Source: Bacillota bacterium
Lineage (GTDB): Bacteria > Bacillota > Clostridia > Lachnospirales > Lachnospiraceae
Assembly (NCBI GenBank): GCA_023418475.1
Contig: JAEZZO010000033.1
Location: 124,001-188,000, forward strand
DNA: 64,000 bases
Reading direction: 5' to 3'
The position numbers and the translations under genes are program-made. Shown here piece after piece: positions 17,159 to 26,601 of the stretch (position 1 is the first letter of the stretch; each line of letters opens with the position of its first letter). The notes beneath the pieces are model-generated. The model worked only from the letters and a program-made list of their open reading frames with translations. It had not been told where the DNA came from and ran no database searches.

Positions 17159-18211
17159 ATGAAATTATGGGAAAGCAATATACGAAAAGTCGTACCTTAT
17201 GTTCCGGGAGAACAGCCAAATAAAGAGGGAATGGTGAAGCTCAATACGAATGAAAACCCATATCCGCCGGCACCGGGAGTAGAAACAGTACTCCATGGAA
17301 TGGATACTGATATTCTAAGAAGATATCCCGATCCGACCATTCAATTGTTAGTACAGGAGTTGGCACATTTCTATCATTTGGAGCAGGATCAGATATTTGT
17401 TGGAGTTGGTTCGGATGATGTACTTGCTATGGCCTTTATGACCTTTTTTAACTCTCCAAAGCCCATTCTGTTTCCGGACATCACGTATTCCTTCTATCCG
17501 GTTTGGTGTAATTTGTTTAAAATACCATATTTGACACAACCCTTGGATAATAATCTTCAAATTGTAAAGGAAGATTATGAAAAAGAGAATGGCGGAATTG
17601 TTATTGCGAACCCGAATGCTCCTACTTCAATCTATGAAGAGCTTCCTGTGATTGAGAATATTCTGCAGCACAATCAGGAAGTCATTGTTATTGTGGATGA
17701 AGCATATATAGATTTTGCAGGAAAATCGGCAATCGAGTTGATCTCAAAGTATGAGAACTTATTGGTAGTACAAACATTTTCAAAATCCAGATCTATGGCG
17801 GGAATGAGAATAGGATATGCAATGGGTAACCCGTCACTGATCAAAGCATTGAATGATGTGAAGTATTCCTTTAATTCTTATACGATGAATCATACTGCAA
17901 TTATTGCCGGTGCTGAGGCAGTGAGGGATAATGAATATTTTCAGAAAGGAATAGCAAAGATTATAGCTACAAGAGAGAATGCACAGATCAGATTGAAAGA
18001 GCTGAGCTTTTCCTTTCCGAAATCAGGTGCAAATTTTATTTTTGCCACACATAAGAGTAAACCTGCAAAGGAAATATTTCAGGAGCTGCGTAATAAAAAC
18101 ATCTATGTAAGATATTTTAATCTGCCTGGAATAGATAATCATTTAAGAATTTCAATTGGTACAGACGAAGAAATGGAAAAATTATTTGCTTGTCTAAAAA
18201 CAATTTTGTAA
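17159..18211 (+). CDS. hisC: Histidinol-phosphate aminotransferase
   Basis: The 350-residue protein opens with IRKVVPYVPGEQP and KLNTNENPYPPAPG, which are typical of HisC. Further marks are the cofactor aspartate in VIVDEAYIDFAG, the PLP lysine in VQTFSKSRSMAGMRIGY and HLRISIGTDEEME at the end. It converts imidazole-acetol phosphate to histidinol phosphate in histidine synthesis, and homologues may also act on aromatic amino acids. No other his genes are nearby, which is common for HisC in Clostridia. The ribosome site is weak. Confidence 0.9.
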   Translation: MKLWESNIRKVVPYVPGEQPNKEGMVKLNTNENPYPPAPGVETVLHGMDTDILRRYPDPTIQLLVQELAHFYHLEQDQIFVGVGSDDVLAMAFMTFFNSPKPILFPDITYSFYPVWCNLFKIPYLTQPLDNNLQIVKEDYEKENGGIVIANPNAPTSIYEELPVIENILQHNQEVIVIVDEAYIDFAGKSAIELISKYENLLVVQTFSKSRSMAGMRIGYAMGNPSLIKALNDVKYSFNSYTMNHTAIIAGAEAVRDNEYFQKGIAKIIATRENAQIRLKELSFSFPKSGANFIFATHKSKPAKEIFQELRNKNIYVRYFNLPGIDNHLRISIGTDEEMEKLFACLKTIL

Positions 18212-18295
18212 TAGGATATTAATAAAACCCCTCGTTTAAATGGAAAATGATCTTTTACTGTTCGGATAAAATAAAAGAAATATCAATAGAATATA

Positions 18296-18310
18296 TTCGT
18301 ATCATACGAA
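18296..18310. promoter_or_regulatory. Perfect 7-1-7 inverted repeat (operator candidate)
   Basis: TTCGTATCATACGAA lies about 70 bases upstream of the CheY-like gene. Its form and place fit a dimeric regulator site; the regulator is unknown. Confidence 0.4.
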
Positions 18311-18382
18311 AGACCTCTTTTTATATTAGTTTTTTTGCTATATCATACTTAATAGAATTATCCTGACAGGAGGAAATGATTA

Positions 18383-18781
18383 ATGAAGATCTTAATCGCC
18401 GAAGATGACTTTGCCAGCAGAAAGTTTATGATGAGGTTTTTGACAAAATATGGAGAATGCGATGTTACCGTTGATGGTGGTGAGGCAGTGGAAGCCTTTA
18501 AAATGGCACTTGACCAGGGAGAAGGCTATGATCTTATCTGTATGGATATCATGATGCCATGTATTGATGGTTACCAGGCATTAAAGCAAATAAGGAATAT
18601 TGAAAAAGAATATAATATTCCGGAGGAAAGATCGGTTAAAATTATCATGACAACAGCTTTAAGTGAGGGCAAAAATGTGACAAAAGCATTTGAACTTGGC
18701 TGCACGGCTTATGCCGGTAAACCAATTGATCGTGATAAATTTGAAAATGAGTTAAGAAAATTAGCACTGATAACAGAATGA
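18383..18781 (+). CDS. CheY-like single-domain response regulator
   Basis: The 132-residue protein is only a receiver domain: acidic pair EDD at 7-9, phosphoacceptor Asp55 in CMDIMMP, Thr/Ala switch TTALSEG near 90, and Lys113 in YAGKPID. It has no output domain, so it must act by protein-protein contact, as CheY does in chemotaxis. No kinase or chemotaxis gene lies beside it, and the partner is unknown. The ATG follows AGGAGGAAATGATT at usual spacing. The next gene follows closely, suggesting co-transcription. Confidence 0.92.
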   Translation: MKILIAEDDFASRKFMMRFLTKYGECDVTVDGGEAVEAFKMALDQGEGYDLICMDIMMPCIDGYQALKQIRNIEKEYNIPEERSVKIIMTTALSEGKNVTKAFELGCTAYAGKPIDRDKFENELRKLALITE

Positions 18782-18822
18782 GAATTTTAAATCAGCAAAA
18801 GGTATGTACAGGACGGGAAAAG

Positions 18823-19440
18823 ATGAATTATCAAAAAGAATTGGATCAGATCGTTTTGGGGATTGTACAGGATAAAACGCGGTTGAAATTGCTTCTTCAT
18901 AGTTGCTGTGCGCCTTGCAGCAGCTATGTTTTAGAATATTTATCGAATTATTTTGAAATTACCTTATTTTATTTTAATCCGAATATATATCCGGAGGAAG
19001 AATATACTAAGAGAGTAGAGGAACAGCAGGAGCTAATCAAAAGAATGACATTGCAACAGCAGGTTCATTTTCTGCAGGGAGGTTATCATCCGGATGAATT
19101 CTATCAAACCGTAAAAGGAATGGAAGAGGAAGCGGAAGGCGGAATAAGATGTTTTGCATGTTATGAGCAGAGACTAAGAGAGACAGCCAAATTAGCTGCA
19201 AAAAATGGGTTTGATTACTTTACAACAACGCTTTCTATCAGCCCTTACAAAAACGCTGATAAACTGAATGAGATTGGAGAAAGAGTGGCGAAGGAATATG
19301 GAAGCACTTTTCTTCCTTCGGATTTTAAAAAGAGAAATGGATATAAAAGATCCATAGAGCTTTCAAAGGAATATAACCTGTACAGACAGGATTATTGCGG
19401 CTGCGTCTTTTCAAAGAGAGACAGAGACCTGGCAACATGA
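18823..19440 (+). CDS. queH: Epoxyqueuosine reductase QueH
   Basis: The start at 18823 gives 205 residues (MNYQKELDQI). A longer form from 18778 would overlap the CheY-like stop as ATGA but lacks a ribosome site. QueH-family marks are LLHSCCAPCSSYVLEYL, FYFNPNIYPEEEY, RCFACYEQRL, FTTTLSISPYKN and DYCGCVFS, whose cysteines bind the iron-sulfur cluster and catalytic metal. QueH carries out the last step of queuosine synthesis in tRNA, reducing epoxyqueuosine. No other queuosine genes are near; salvage or distant synthesis is possible. Confidence 0.93.
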   Translation: MNYQKELDQIVLGIVQDKTRLKLLLHSCCAPCSSYVLEYLSNYFEITLFYFNPNIYPEEEYTKRVEEQQELIKRMTLQQQVHFLQGGYHPDEFYQTVKGMEEEAEGGIRCFACYEQRLRETAKLAAKNGFDYFTTTLSISPYKNADKLNEIGERVAKEYGSTFLPSDFKKRNGYKRSIELSKEYNLYRQDYCGCVFSKRDRDLAT

Positions 19441-19479
19441 CACCGATAGAGATATGAATATACGAAATAATAAATATTT

Positions 19480-19526
19480 AAAAAGCCATAGGATGATTTA
19501 GACAACGATCCTATGGCTTTTTCTAT
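19480..19526 (+). terminator. Strong Rho-independent terminator
   Basis: AAAAAGCCATAGGAT pairs perfectly with ATCCTATGGCTTTTT; A- and T-rich flanks would let it act in either direction. Confidence 0.92.
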
Positions 19527-19534
19527 TATGAGAA

Positions 19535-19561
19535 TAGAAAGTATGCAAAACGTACTTTCTA
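19535..19561. promoter_or_regulatory. 9-9-9 inverted repeat upstream of feoAB
   Basis: TAGAAAGTA and TACTTTCTA flank a nine-base spacer, about 130 bases before feoA. It may be a hairpin or a binding site. It does not look like a canonical Fur box. Confidence 0.35.
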
Positions 19562-19698
19562 ACATTTTATATGTTTTCTCTAAAGTCTTATATACTGCAT
19601 GCGCGGCAGATGGAAGTTAGTGTGAAAAGTAAAATTTTTACACGGTAATATGTACGCTGCATAAATCGCTAGACATTAGAAAGGGTATGGTCATTCAT

Positions 19699-19926
19699 AT
19701 GACACTAAAAAATGCGAGAGCAGGCGCCGTTTATAAAATATATTCGATGAAGCTGGACCATGTAATAAGGAGAAGACTGGAAGCTTTAGGACTCACAAGA
19801 GGAACAGATATTAAAGTCTTAAATCGAAATTGTGAGGGAGCTGCTATTGTTATGGTTCGTGGCAGTAGATTGGCTTTAGGAAGTAAAATAACAGAAGAAA
19901 TTTATATGGGGGAGGCATTTAAATGA
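19699..19926 (+). CDS. feoA: Ferrous iron transport protein A
   Basis: The start at 19699 gives a 75-residue protein (MTLKNARAGAVYKIYS); the ATG at 19687 lies only one base from the AAGGG site and is less likely. It has the small SH3-like FeoA fold, with RRRLEALGLTRGTDIKVL and GSRLALGSKITEEIYM. FeoA supports ferrous iron uptake by FeoB. Its stop overlaps the feoB start by four bases (ATGA), a standard coupled pair. Confidence 0.92.
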   Translation: MTLKNARAGAVYKIYSMKLDHVIRRRLEALGLTRGTDIKVLNRNCEGAAIVMVRGSRLALGSKITEEIYMGEAFK

Positions 19927-21956
19927 AAGCAGAGATTAAGATTGCTTTTGTCGGTAACCCGAATTGCGGTAAAACAACATTATTTAATGCTTATACGGGA
20001 GCTAATTTGAAGGTGGCAAATTGGCCTGGTGTAACGGTTGAAAAGAAAGAAGGTACCTATAAGTACGAGAATTTGAAGCTGATATTAATAGATTTACCGG
20101 GTATTTATAGTTTGACTTCCTATACAATGGAGGAAAAGCTGACAAGAGAGTATATATTAAGGGAGAATGTAGATAGTATCATAAATATTGTGGATGCATC
20201 TAATCTTGAAAGAAATCTATATCTCTCACTACAGCTGATGGAACTGGGCAAACCAATCGTAATTGCGCTAAATATGATGGATATTGTGGACGACAGAGGA
20301 ATGAAAATCGATATAGAAAAGCTTTCGGCAATGCTTGAAATTGCTTCAGTACCGGTGTGTGCAAGAAATAAAACTGGATTAACGGAGCTGATAAGTACAG
20401 TAGTCCGACATTATGAAAAAGACGGTAAGAAGGAAGAATATCGTAATAAGAGCAGTAACCCGAAGGAACAAAGGAATTATATTGTATATAGTAATGAGAT
20501 TGAAAATAAATTACATATCATAGCAAGGCAACTGCAAGAACAGTATCATCTGGAGACGAATACAAGATGGTATGCAATAAAAATATTGGAAATGGACACT
20601 TCGGTATTGGAAGAATTTCCGGTTAATATTGCTAAGCTAATCGAAAGAGGTTACGAAGAAGATATTATTAATCAAAAATATGATCTGATTGAAAATATAG
20701 TGAATAAGGTAGTGCTTAATAAAGCAAACAAGGAAGCATCAACCGATAAGATAGATAAAATATTAACCCACCGTTATCTGGGACTTCCGATATTTCTTCT
20801 AATTATGGCATTCATATTTTTTCTGACTTTTCAAATCGGCGGGATATTAAAAAATGGTTTTGAGATCTTGCTGCATATATTTTCTGGTGCACTACTTCAG
20901 TTTCTGCTTCATATCCAGGCAAGTAAATTCGTTCGATCTCTTATTGTAGATGGAATTCTAACAGGAGTAGGTGGAATTTTAACCTTTCTGCCTAATATTT
21001 TTATACTTTTTCTTGCACTTGCTTATCTTGAGGACAGTGGATATATGTCCAGAGTAGCTTATATTATGGACCAAGTAATGGGGAAAATCGGTTTATCGGG
21101 GAAAGCTTTTATTCCAATGCTGCTGGGGTTTGGCTGCAGTGTTCCTGCTATAATGGCATCAAGATCTCTTGAGAGCATGCGTGACCGAAGAAAAGTCATA
21201 TTAATAACTCCTTTTATGTCCTGCAGTGCAAGACTTACGGTTTATGTATTGTTTTCGCAGATGTTTTTTGGAAAGATGGCCATGGTTGTTGCCTATTCCA
21301 TGTACCTGATCGGTATTCTTGTTGCGATAGCAGTAACCTTTCTGATGAATAACAAATCGGATCGAAGCATTCGTAATGCTTTATTAATCGAGCTTCCGGA
21401 ATATAAAATCCCTAACCAGCGTACAATCTTTATTTATGTAGGGGAGAAGATTAAAGAGTACCTGACGAAGGCAGGAACTACCATTTTTTTAGCCTCAGTA
21501 ATAGTCTGGTTTATCATGAACTTTGGATGGGGAGGTATGGTAGAGAATATGTCGCAAAGCTTCGGGGCAATGCTTGGCAAGGCTCTTGTACCGCTGCTTG
21601 CTCCGGCAGGTCTTGGAATGTGGCAGGTAGTTGTTGCACTGATATCTGGCATTGCTGCGAAGGAAGTAGTAGTTTCAAGTTTTGGTATCCTTTTTCATGT
21701 TGGCAATATCACCTCCTCCAGTGGTATGGCAAGCTTAACAGATATTTTAAGACAATATGGATTTGGGGCTTTAAATGCATATTGTCTTATGGTATTTTGT
21801 CTTCTGTATATTCCCTGTGCGGCAACCATTGGGGTGATTGTAAGAGAAATGAGATCGATTAGCTGGACATTATTTGCAATTGTGCTGCAGCTTGGTATGG
21901 CTATGTTGTTATCCACATTGATCTTTCAGATAGGAAGCTTTTTTATAAATCGATAA
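19923..21956 (+). CDS. feoB: Ferrous iron transporter FeoB
   Basis: The 677-residue protein has an N-terminal G domain: G1 GNPNCGKTT (about 11-19), G2 region WPGVTVEKKEG, G3 DLPGIYSL and G4 NMMD. A helical GDI-like domain follows, then about eight to ten membrane segments carrying the Gate motifs (LGFGCSVPAIMASR and FMSCSARLTVY). It brings Fe2+ across the membrane under GTP control. It is slightly shorter than E. coli FeoB, and no feoC is present. GGGGGAGG-type spacing inside feoA supplies its ribosome site. Confidence 0.96.
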   Translation: MKAEIKIAFVGNPNCGKTTLFNAYTGANLKVANWPGVTVEKKEGTYKYENLKLILIDLPGIYSLTSYTMEEKLTREYILRENVDSIINIVDASNLERNLYLSLQLMELGKPIVIALNMMDIVDDRGMKIDIEKLSAMLEIASVPVCARNKTGLTELISTVVRHYEKDGKKEEYRNKSSNPKEQRNYIVYSNEIENKLHIIARQLQEQYHLETNTRWYAIKILEMDTSVLEEFPVNIAKLIERGYEEDIINQKYDLIENIVNKVVLNKANKEASTDKIDKILTHRYLGLPIFLLIMAFIFFLTFQIGGILKNGFEILLHIFSGALLQFLLHIQASKFVRSLIVDGILTGVGGILTFLPNIFILFLALAYLEDSGYMSRVAYIMDQVMGKIGLSGKAFIPMLLGFGCSVPAIMASRSLESMRDRRKVILITPFMSCSARLTVYVLFSQMFFGKMAMVVAYSMYLIGILVAIAVTFLMNNKSDRSIRNALLIELPEYKIPNQRTIFIYVGEKIKEYLTKAGTTIFLASVIVWFIMNFGWGGMVENMSQSFGAMLGKALVPLLAPAGLGMWQVVVALISGIAAKEVVVSSFGILFHVGNITSSSGMASLTDILRQYGFGALNAYCLMVFCLLYIPCAATIGVIVREMRSISWTLFAIVLQLGMAMLLSTLIFQIGSFFINR

Positions 21957-22128
21957 GAATATTCAAATCAAGTATCAATTATTATAAAAAATAAAACATT
22001 TCTTGAAATGAAAAAAGGAAATGAGAAGTCATTGTAGAATATTAGTAGTATAGGTGTTAATTCGTCTTGTGATATGTAACAAGGATTTAGTGAATGAGCG
22101 TAGGCCAGTATGAAGCATGGAGGGTATG

Positions 22129-23151
22129 ATGGAGCATTCCTTAAATATCAGACAAAAGCTTGAGAAAAGAGAACATGAGATACTCAGCCCATATGCGGCA
22201 TTTTCGGATCGATCGCTTGGCAGAGATATATTTGAAGAGCCCTGTGATATTCGACCGATTTATCAGAGAGACAGAGACAGAATTTTGCACTGTAAGGCAT
22301 TTCGAAGATTGAAGCATAAAACACAGGTGTTTCTTGCTCCGGAAGGAGACCATTACAGGACAAGACTCACGCATACACTTGAGGTGGCGCAGATATCCAG
22401 AACGATTGCGAAGGCACTTCTTCTTAATGAAGAACTTACGGAAGCAATTGCACTAGGTCATGATCTGGGTCATACGCCTTTTGGGCATGCAGGAGAGCGT
22501 GCGCTAAACCGGATCTGTCCGATCGGATTTCAACATCATCTGCAGAGTATCCGGGTAGTGGAGTGCTTGGAGAAGCATGGAAAGGGTCTGAATTTAACCA
22601 GAGAGGTACGCGATGGAATTATAAACCATCAGACGGATGGAATGCCGTCCACTCTTGAAGGTAAGATTGTCAGACTATGCGATAAAATTGCTTATATCAA
22701 TCATGATATTGACGATGCGATCCGCGGCAGAATAATCAGTGAAGAAGAAATACCGGGTGAATATACGGATATTCTTGGACATAGCCTGGGAGAACGGCTT
22801 AATAACCTAATTCATGATATTGTATCGAATAGTGAAGACCGTGCCGACATTATTATGTCACCGGAGATGGCAAATGCGATGCAGTATTTAAGAAAATATA
22901 TGTTTGAAAGCGTTTATATGAATAAGAAGGCGAAAAGCCAGGAAGAGCAGGCGGAGCGTCTATTGGAGCAGCTTTTTATTTATTATGAACAGCATCCGGA
23001 ATATCTTCCGCAGGAATACCTAATTAGACTGGAGAAAATGAATGAACCTTCTTATCTTGTTATATGTGATTATATAGCAGGCATGACAGATCGTTATGCC
23101 GTATCAAAGTTTCGGGAATTAATGATTCCTTCGGCTTGGAGCGTTTACTAA
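22129..23151 (+). CDS. dgt: dGTP triphosphohydrolase-like HD protein
   Basis: The start at 22129 has GGAGG five bases upstream; ATGs at 22117 and 22126 lie before or too near it. The 340-residue protein carries the HD metal site: RTRLTHTLEVAQ, GHDLGHTPFGHAGE, NHQTDG and the CDKIAYINHDIDD aspartate. Members hydrolyse dNTPs, classically dGTP, to nucleoside and triphosphate and so limit dNTP pools. Its place before dnaG and rpoD is a conserved Clostridial arrangement that extends the dnaG-rpoD macromolecular-synthesis operon. Confidence 0.93.
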   Translation: MEHSLNIRQKLEKREHEILSPYAAFSDRSLGRDIFEEPCDIRPIYQRDRDRILHCKAFRRLKHKTQVFLAPEGDHYRTRLTHTLEVAQISRTIAKALLLNEELTEAIALGHDLGHTPFGHAGERALNRICPIGFQHHLQSIRVVECLEKHGKGLNLTREVRDGIINHQTDGMPSTLEGKIVRLCDKIAYINHDIDDAIRGRIISEEEIPGEYTDILGHSLGERLNNLIHDIVSNSEDRADIIMSPEMANAMQYLRKYMFESVYMNKKAKSQEEQAERLLEQLFIYYEQHPEYLPQEYLIRLEKMNEPSYLVICDYIAGMTDRYAVSKFRELMIPSAWSVY

Positions 23152-23244
23152 TAGAAAATAAACTCAAGGAATTTGATGTAAGAAAGCTTCTGTTCATAGT
23201 TTCGTAAGCAGACCCTTGAAGAATGTGAAGAAATGGAGGCAACT

Positions 23245-25038
23245 ATGTTATATTCGGACGAGCTGGTAGAAGAAATCAGAAGCAGAAATGATATTGTAAA
23301 TGTCATAGGCTCCTACATAAGATTACAGAAGAAGGGCAGCAATTATATGGGCTTATGTCCGTTTCATAATGAGAAAACACCCTCCTTTTCCGTCAGTGGG
23401 GGAAAACAGATGTACCATTGCTTTGGCTGTGGAGTCGGTGGGAATGTTTTTACCTTTATTATGGAGTACGAAAATTATTCTTTCATTGATGCATTAAAAC
23501 TTCTGGCAGATCGGGCAGGTGTAGCACTGCCGCAACAGGAATATTCTGAGGAAGCGAAGAGGCAGTCGGACCTGCGAAGCAGATTATTGGAGGTTCATAA
23601 ACAGGCAGCCAAGTATTTTTATTACCAGCTACTTTCACCGAGAGGTGAGGCAGCCAAGGAGTATTTAAGCAAGAGAGGCTTGTCCCAGGAAACAATAAAG
23701 CAGTTTGGGCTGGGATATTCTAATAAATACAGTGATGATTTATACAAATACTTGAAAGAAATTGGCTATGAGGATGAATTTTTAAAACAGTCCGGTCTGG
23801 TCAGTATCAATGAACAAAAGGGAGGTTATGATAAATTCTGGAACCGTGTTATGTTTCCGATTATGGATATTAATCACAGGGTAATTGCATTTGGTGGACG
23901 TGTTATGGGGGAAGGGGAGCCAAAATATCTGAATTCACCAGAGACCATGCTATTCGATAAGAGCCGAAATCTGTATGGTCTTAATTTTGCAAGAGCTTCC
24001 CGTAAATCGCAGTTCTTGATTTGTGAAGGTTATATGGATGTAATTGCTCTTCATCAGGCAGGCTTTACGAATGCGGTAGCTGCTCTGGGAACAGCTTTTA
24101 CGGTGTTTCATGCTAATATATTGAAACGGTATACCAATGAAGTGCTCTTAACCTTTGACAGTGATGGTGCAGGCATACAGGCAGCCCTGCGTGCCATACC
24201 TATACTGAAGGAGGCCGGATTATCCATAAAGGTAATTAACATGAAGCCGTTTAAGGATCCGGATGAATTTATAAAGGAATTGGGAGCAGAGGAATACCAG
24301 AAAAGAATTGATGAGGCAAAAAACAGCTTCTTTTTTGAAATAGATATTTTGCAGAATGAGTTTGATTTGCAGGATCCGGAACAAAAAACAAAATTTTTTC
24401 ACGAAACATCAAAGAAACTGACAGGTTTCAGCGAAGAATTGGAAAGAAATTTTTATATTGACGCAGTAGCCAAAATGTATCAGATCGATGCGCAGCAGTT
24501 GTTAAAACTAGTTAATCGTTTGGGATCTCAGATGATAATGGGGCTGAGAGAATCAAAGGAGATGATACCGGCAGCAGGAAAAGCGAAGAAGAATAATAAT
24601 GAAGATGGAATTACAAAATCGCAGAGACTGATGCTTACCTGGCTGATTGAAGACAATACTTTATTTGATAAAATCAAAGGAATTCTGGGTCCTTGCGATT
24701 TTACAGAAGGAATATATCATGAGGTAGCATCTTTGGTATTTGATCAATATGAAAAAGAACACATAGTTAATCCCGCAAAAATAATAAATAATTTTCAGGA
24801 TAAGGAAGAGCAGTCTGAAGTCGCAAGCTTATTTTCTGCCGAAATCAGAGGAGAAATGGACGCAGCAGGTTACCGGAAAGCATTCGCTGATACGGTTATG
24901 AAGCTCAAGGAAAACAGTTTGGACAGACAGAGCAAGAAAGCAAGCGAAGAAAATAATACAATGTTAGTAATGCAGATTATTACAGAAAAGAATAATTTGA
25001 AAAAATATAAGGATACATTGTATCATCAGTTATCATAG
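23245..25038 (+). CDS. dnaG: DNA primase
   Basis: The start at 23245 follows GGAGG by five bases; the in-frame ATG at 23233 precedes that site. The 597-residue protein has the CHC2 zinc finger (CPFHNEKTPSF ... HCFGCGVGG, about 37-65), the catalytic core with GGRVMGEGEPKYLNSPET, a Toprim domain with VCEGYMDV-type glutamate (ICEGYMDVIALHQAG) and TFDSDGAG, and a C-terminal helicase-binding region. It makes RNA primers at the replication fork. It sits in the dgt-dnaG-rpoD cluster. Confidence 0.97.
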   Translation: MLYSDELVEEIRSRNDIVNVIGSYIRLQKKGSNYMGLCPFHNEKTPSFSVSGGKQMYHCFGCGVGGNVFTFIMEYENYSFIDALKLLADRAGVALPQQEYSEEAKRQSDLRSRLLEVHKQAAKYFYYQLLSPRGEAAKEYLSKRGLSQETIKQFGLGYSNKYSDDLYKYLKEIGYEDEFLKQSGLVSINEQKGGYDKFWNRVMFPIMDINHRVIAFGGRVMGEGEPKYLNSPETMLFDKSRNLYGLNFARASRKSQFLICEGYMDVIALHQAGFTNAVAALGTAFTVFHANILKRYTNEVLLTFDSDGAGIQAALRAIPILKEAGLSIKVINMKPFKDPDEFIKELGAEEYQKRIDEAKNSFFFEIDILQNEFDLQDPEQKTKFFHETSKKLTGFSEELERNFYIDAVAKMYQIDAQQLLKLVNRLGSQMIMGLRESKEMIPAAGKAKKNNNEDGITKSQRLMLTWLIEDNTLFDKIKGILGPCDFTEGIYHEVASLVFDQYEKEHIVNPAKIINNFQDKEEQSEVASLFSAEIRGEMDAAGYRKAFADTVMKLKENSLDRQSKKASEENNTMLVMQIITEKNNLKKYKDTLYHQLS

Positions 25039-25221
25039 GGGAGTAACTGAATAATATCTTAAAGTACAAAACATTCCGGAGGTTTTGGAAAGTACCTGTT
25101 AATACTGAAAATCTCTTAAAATTTTTAAAAAGCTTGCAGTTAACGATGGTATAGCAGAAATTGCATATTTCATCAAATGATGGTTAAAATATAAAAAGAG
25201 ATAAAGAAGGAAGGATTATCT

Positions 25222-26316
25222 ATGGACGAGAATATAATTAAGTTTACGGAGAGACTGAAAGAATTGCTGGTATTTGCAGAAAAGAAAAAAAATGTGCTTG
25301 AATTCCAGGAAGTAAATGATTTCTTTGCAGATATGGAACTGGATGCCCAGCGGATAGAAAAAATATATGATTTTCTGGATAAGCATAACGTAGATGTTCT
25401 CAGAATCTCGGAAGAGGACGAAGAAGACATCATTCTTGATGATGACGAAGAATTAGAAACCATAGATTTGTCAATTCCTGAAGGCATCAATATTGAAGAT
25501 CCGGTACGTATGTATTTAAAGGAAATCGGCAAGGTGCAGCTGTTAAATGCGGACGAGGAAATCGAGCTTGCAAGAAAGATGGAAGACGGAGATGATTATG
25601 CCAAGAAAAGGCTGGCAGAAGCTAATTTACGACTTGTAGTAAGCATAGCAAAGCGTTATGTGGGTCGCGGCATGTTATTTCTGGATTTGATACAGGAAGG
25701 AAACCTCGGACTTATCAAGGCTGTTGAAAAGTTTGATTACCGTAAAGGTTATAAATTCAGTACCTATGCTACCTGGTGGATTAGGCAGGCAATCACAAGA
25801 GCGATAGCTGATCAGGCAAGAACCATCCGTATTCCGGTGCATATGGTTGAAACAATTAATAAGCTTACCAGAGTACAGCGTCAGCTGTTGCAGGAGCTGG
25901 GGAGAGAACCGTCACCGGAAGAGATCTCTGAAGTTATGAATATGCCGGTGGAAAGAGTAAGAGAAATTCAGAAGATCTCCCAGGAGCCGGTGTCTTTGGA
26001 AACACCAATTGGTGAAGAAGAGGACAGTCATTTAGGTGATTTTATACAGGATGATAATGTTCCGGTACCTGCGGATGCGGCTGCTTTTACTTTATTGAAG
26101 GAACAGCTGGTAGAGGTTTTGGGAACGTTGACAGAAAGAGAACAGAAGGTTCTTCGTCTTCGTTTCGGTCTGGATGATGGACGAGCCAGGACACTGGAAG
26201 AAGTAGGCAAGGAATTCAATGTAACAAGAGAACGTATTCGTCAGATTGAAGCAAAAGCACTTCGAAAATTAAGACATCCGAGCCGCAGCCGTAAGCTGAA
26301 GGATTATCTGGAATAG
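25222..26316 (+). CDS. rpoD: Primary sigma factor (sigma-70, SigA)
   Basis: The 364-residue protein carries region 1.1-like N-terminal residues with an acidic stretch (ISEEDEEDIILDDDEELE), region 1.2/2.1 (DPVRMYLKEIGKVQLL), region 2.3-2.4 (YKFSTYATWWIRQAITRAI), region 3 and the region 4 helix-turn-helix (LEEVGKEFNVTRERIRQIEAKALRKLRHPSR). It is the housekeeping sigma factor, in agreement with the TTGACA/TATAAT promoters seen in the window. A 183-base AT-rich gap after dnaG may carry an internal promoter. The ATG follows AAGGAAGG. Confidence 0.98.
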   Translation: MDENIIKFTERLKELLVFAEKKKNVLEFQEVNDFFADMELDAQRIEKIYDFLDKHNVDVLRISEEDEEDIILDDDEELETIDLSIPEGINIEDPVRMYLKEIGKVQLLNADEEIELARKMEDGDDYAKKRLAEANLRLVVSIAKRYVGRGMLFLDLIQEGNLGLIKAVEKFDYRKGYKFSTYATWWIRQAITRAIADQARTIRIPVHMVETINKLTRVQRQLLQELGREPSPEEISEVMNMPVERVREIQKISQEPVSLETPIGEEEDSHLGDFIQDDNVPVPADAAAFTLLKEQLVEVLGTLTEREQKVLRLRFGLDDGRARTLEEVGKEFNVTRERIRQIEAKALRKLRHPSRSRKLKDYLE

Positions 26317-26339
26317 AATATTATTTATTAAGGGAGTGT

Positions 26340-26382
26340 TTTGTGTATACAATTGAACAGCAACTATATAGTTTTTCATTTA
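26340..26382 (-). repeat. Partial copy of the 137-bp palindromic repeat family
   Basis: TGTGTATACAATTGAAC and AACTATATAGTTTTTC match the right arm of the copy at 61803-61939 with small differences. Only about 43 bases remain, just downstream of rpoD. The 285 bases between rpoD and trmK otherwise hold AT-rich sequence and a terminator. Confidence 0.55.
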
Positions 26383-26486
26383 TCTATTATGTATTGTAAA
26401 TTGAGAGATGTGAAAAACTAAATTATTACACTTGATTTATATTTATTTTCATACGAATTAACAATTATTAGCTCAATAAATATAAT

Positions 26487-26538
26487 AAAAGAGCAACGCA
26501 ATCAGGGTATCCGCCAAGAACTTGCTGTTGTTCTTTTT
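26487..26538 (+). terminator. Terminator of the dgt-dnaG-rpoD operon
   Basis: AAAAGAGCAACGCAA pairs with TTGCTGTTGTTCTTTTT with one bulge; the T-rich tail follows directly. Confidence 0.8.
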
Positions 26539-26601
26539 ATTATGCCGGATAGATGTTATACTAGAAACCTAAATAACAATAACTTAATACAGGAGAAAAC
26601 G

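Noticed and set aside
19562..19690. Metal-sensing riboswitch before feoAB
   Set aside because: Some pairing is possible around 19600-19670, but no conserved core of the NiCo or Mn classes is seen.
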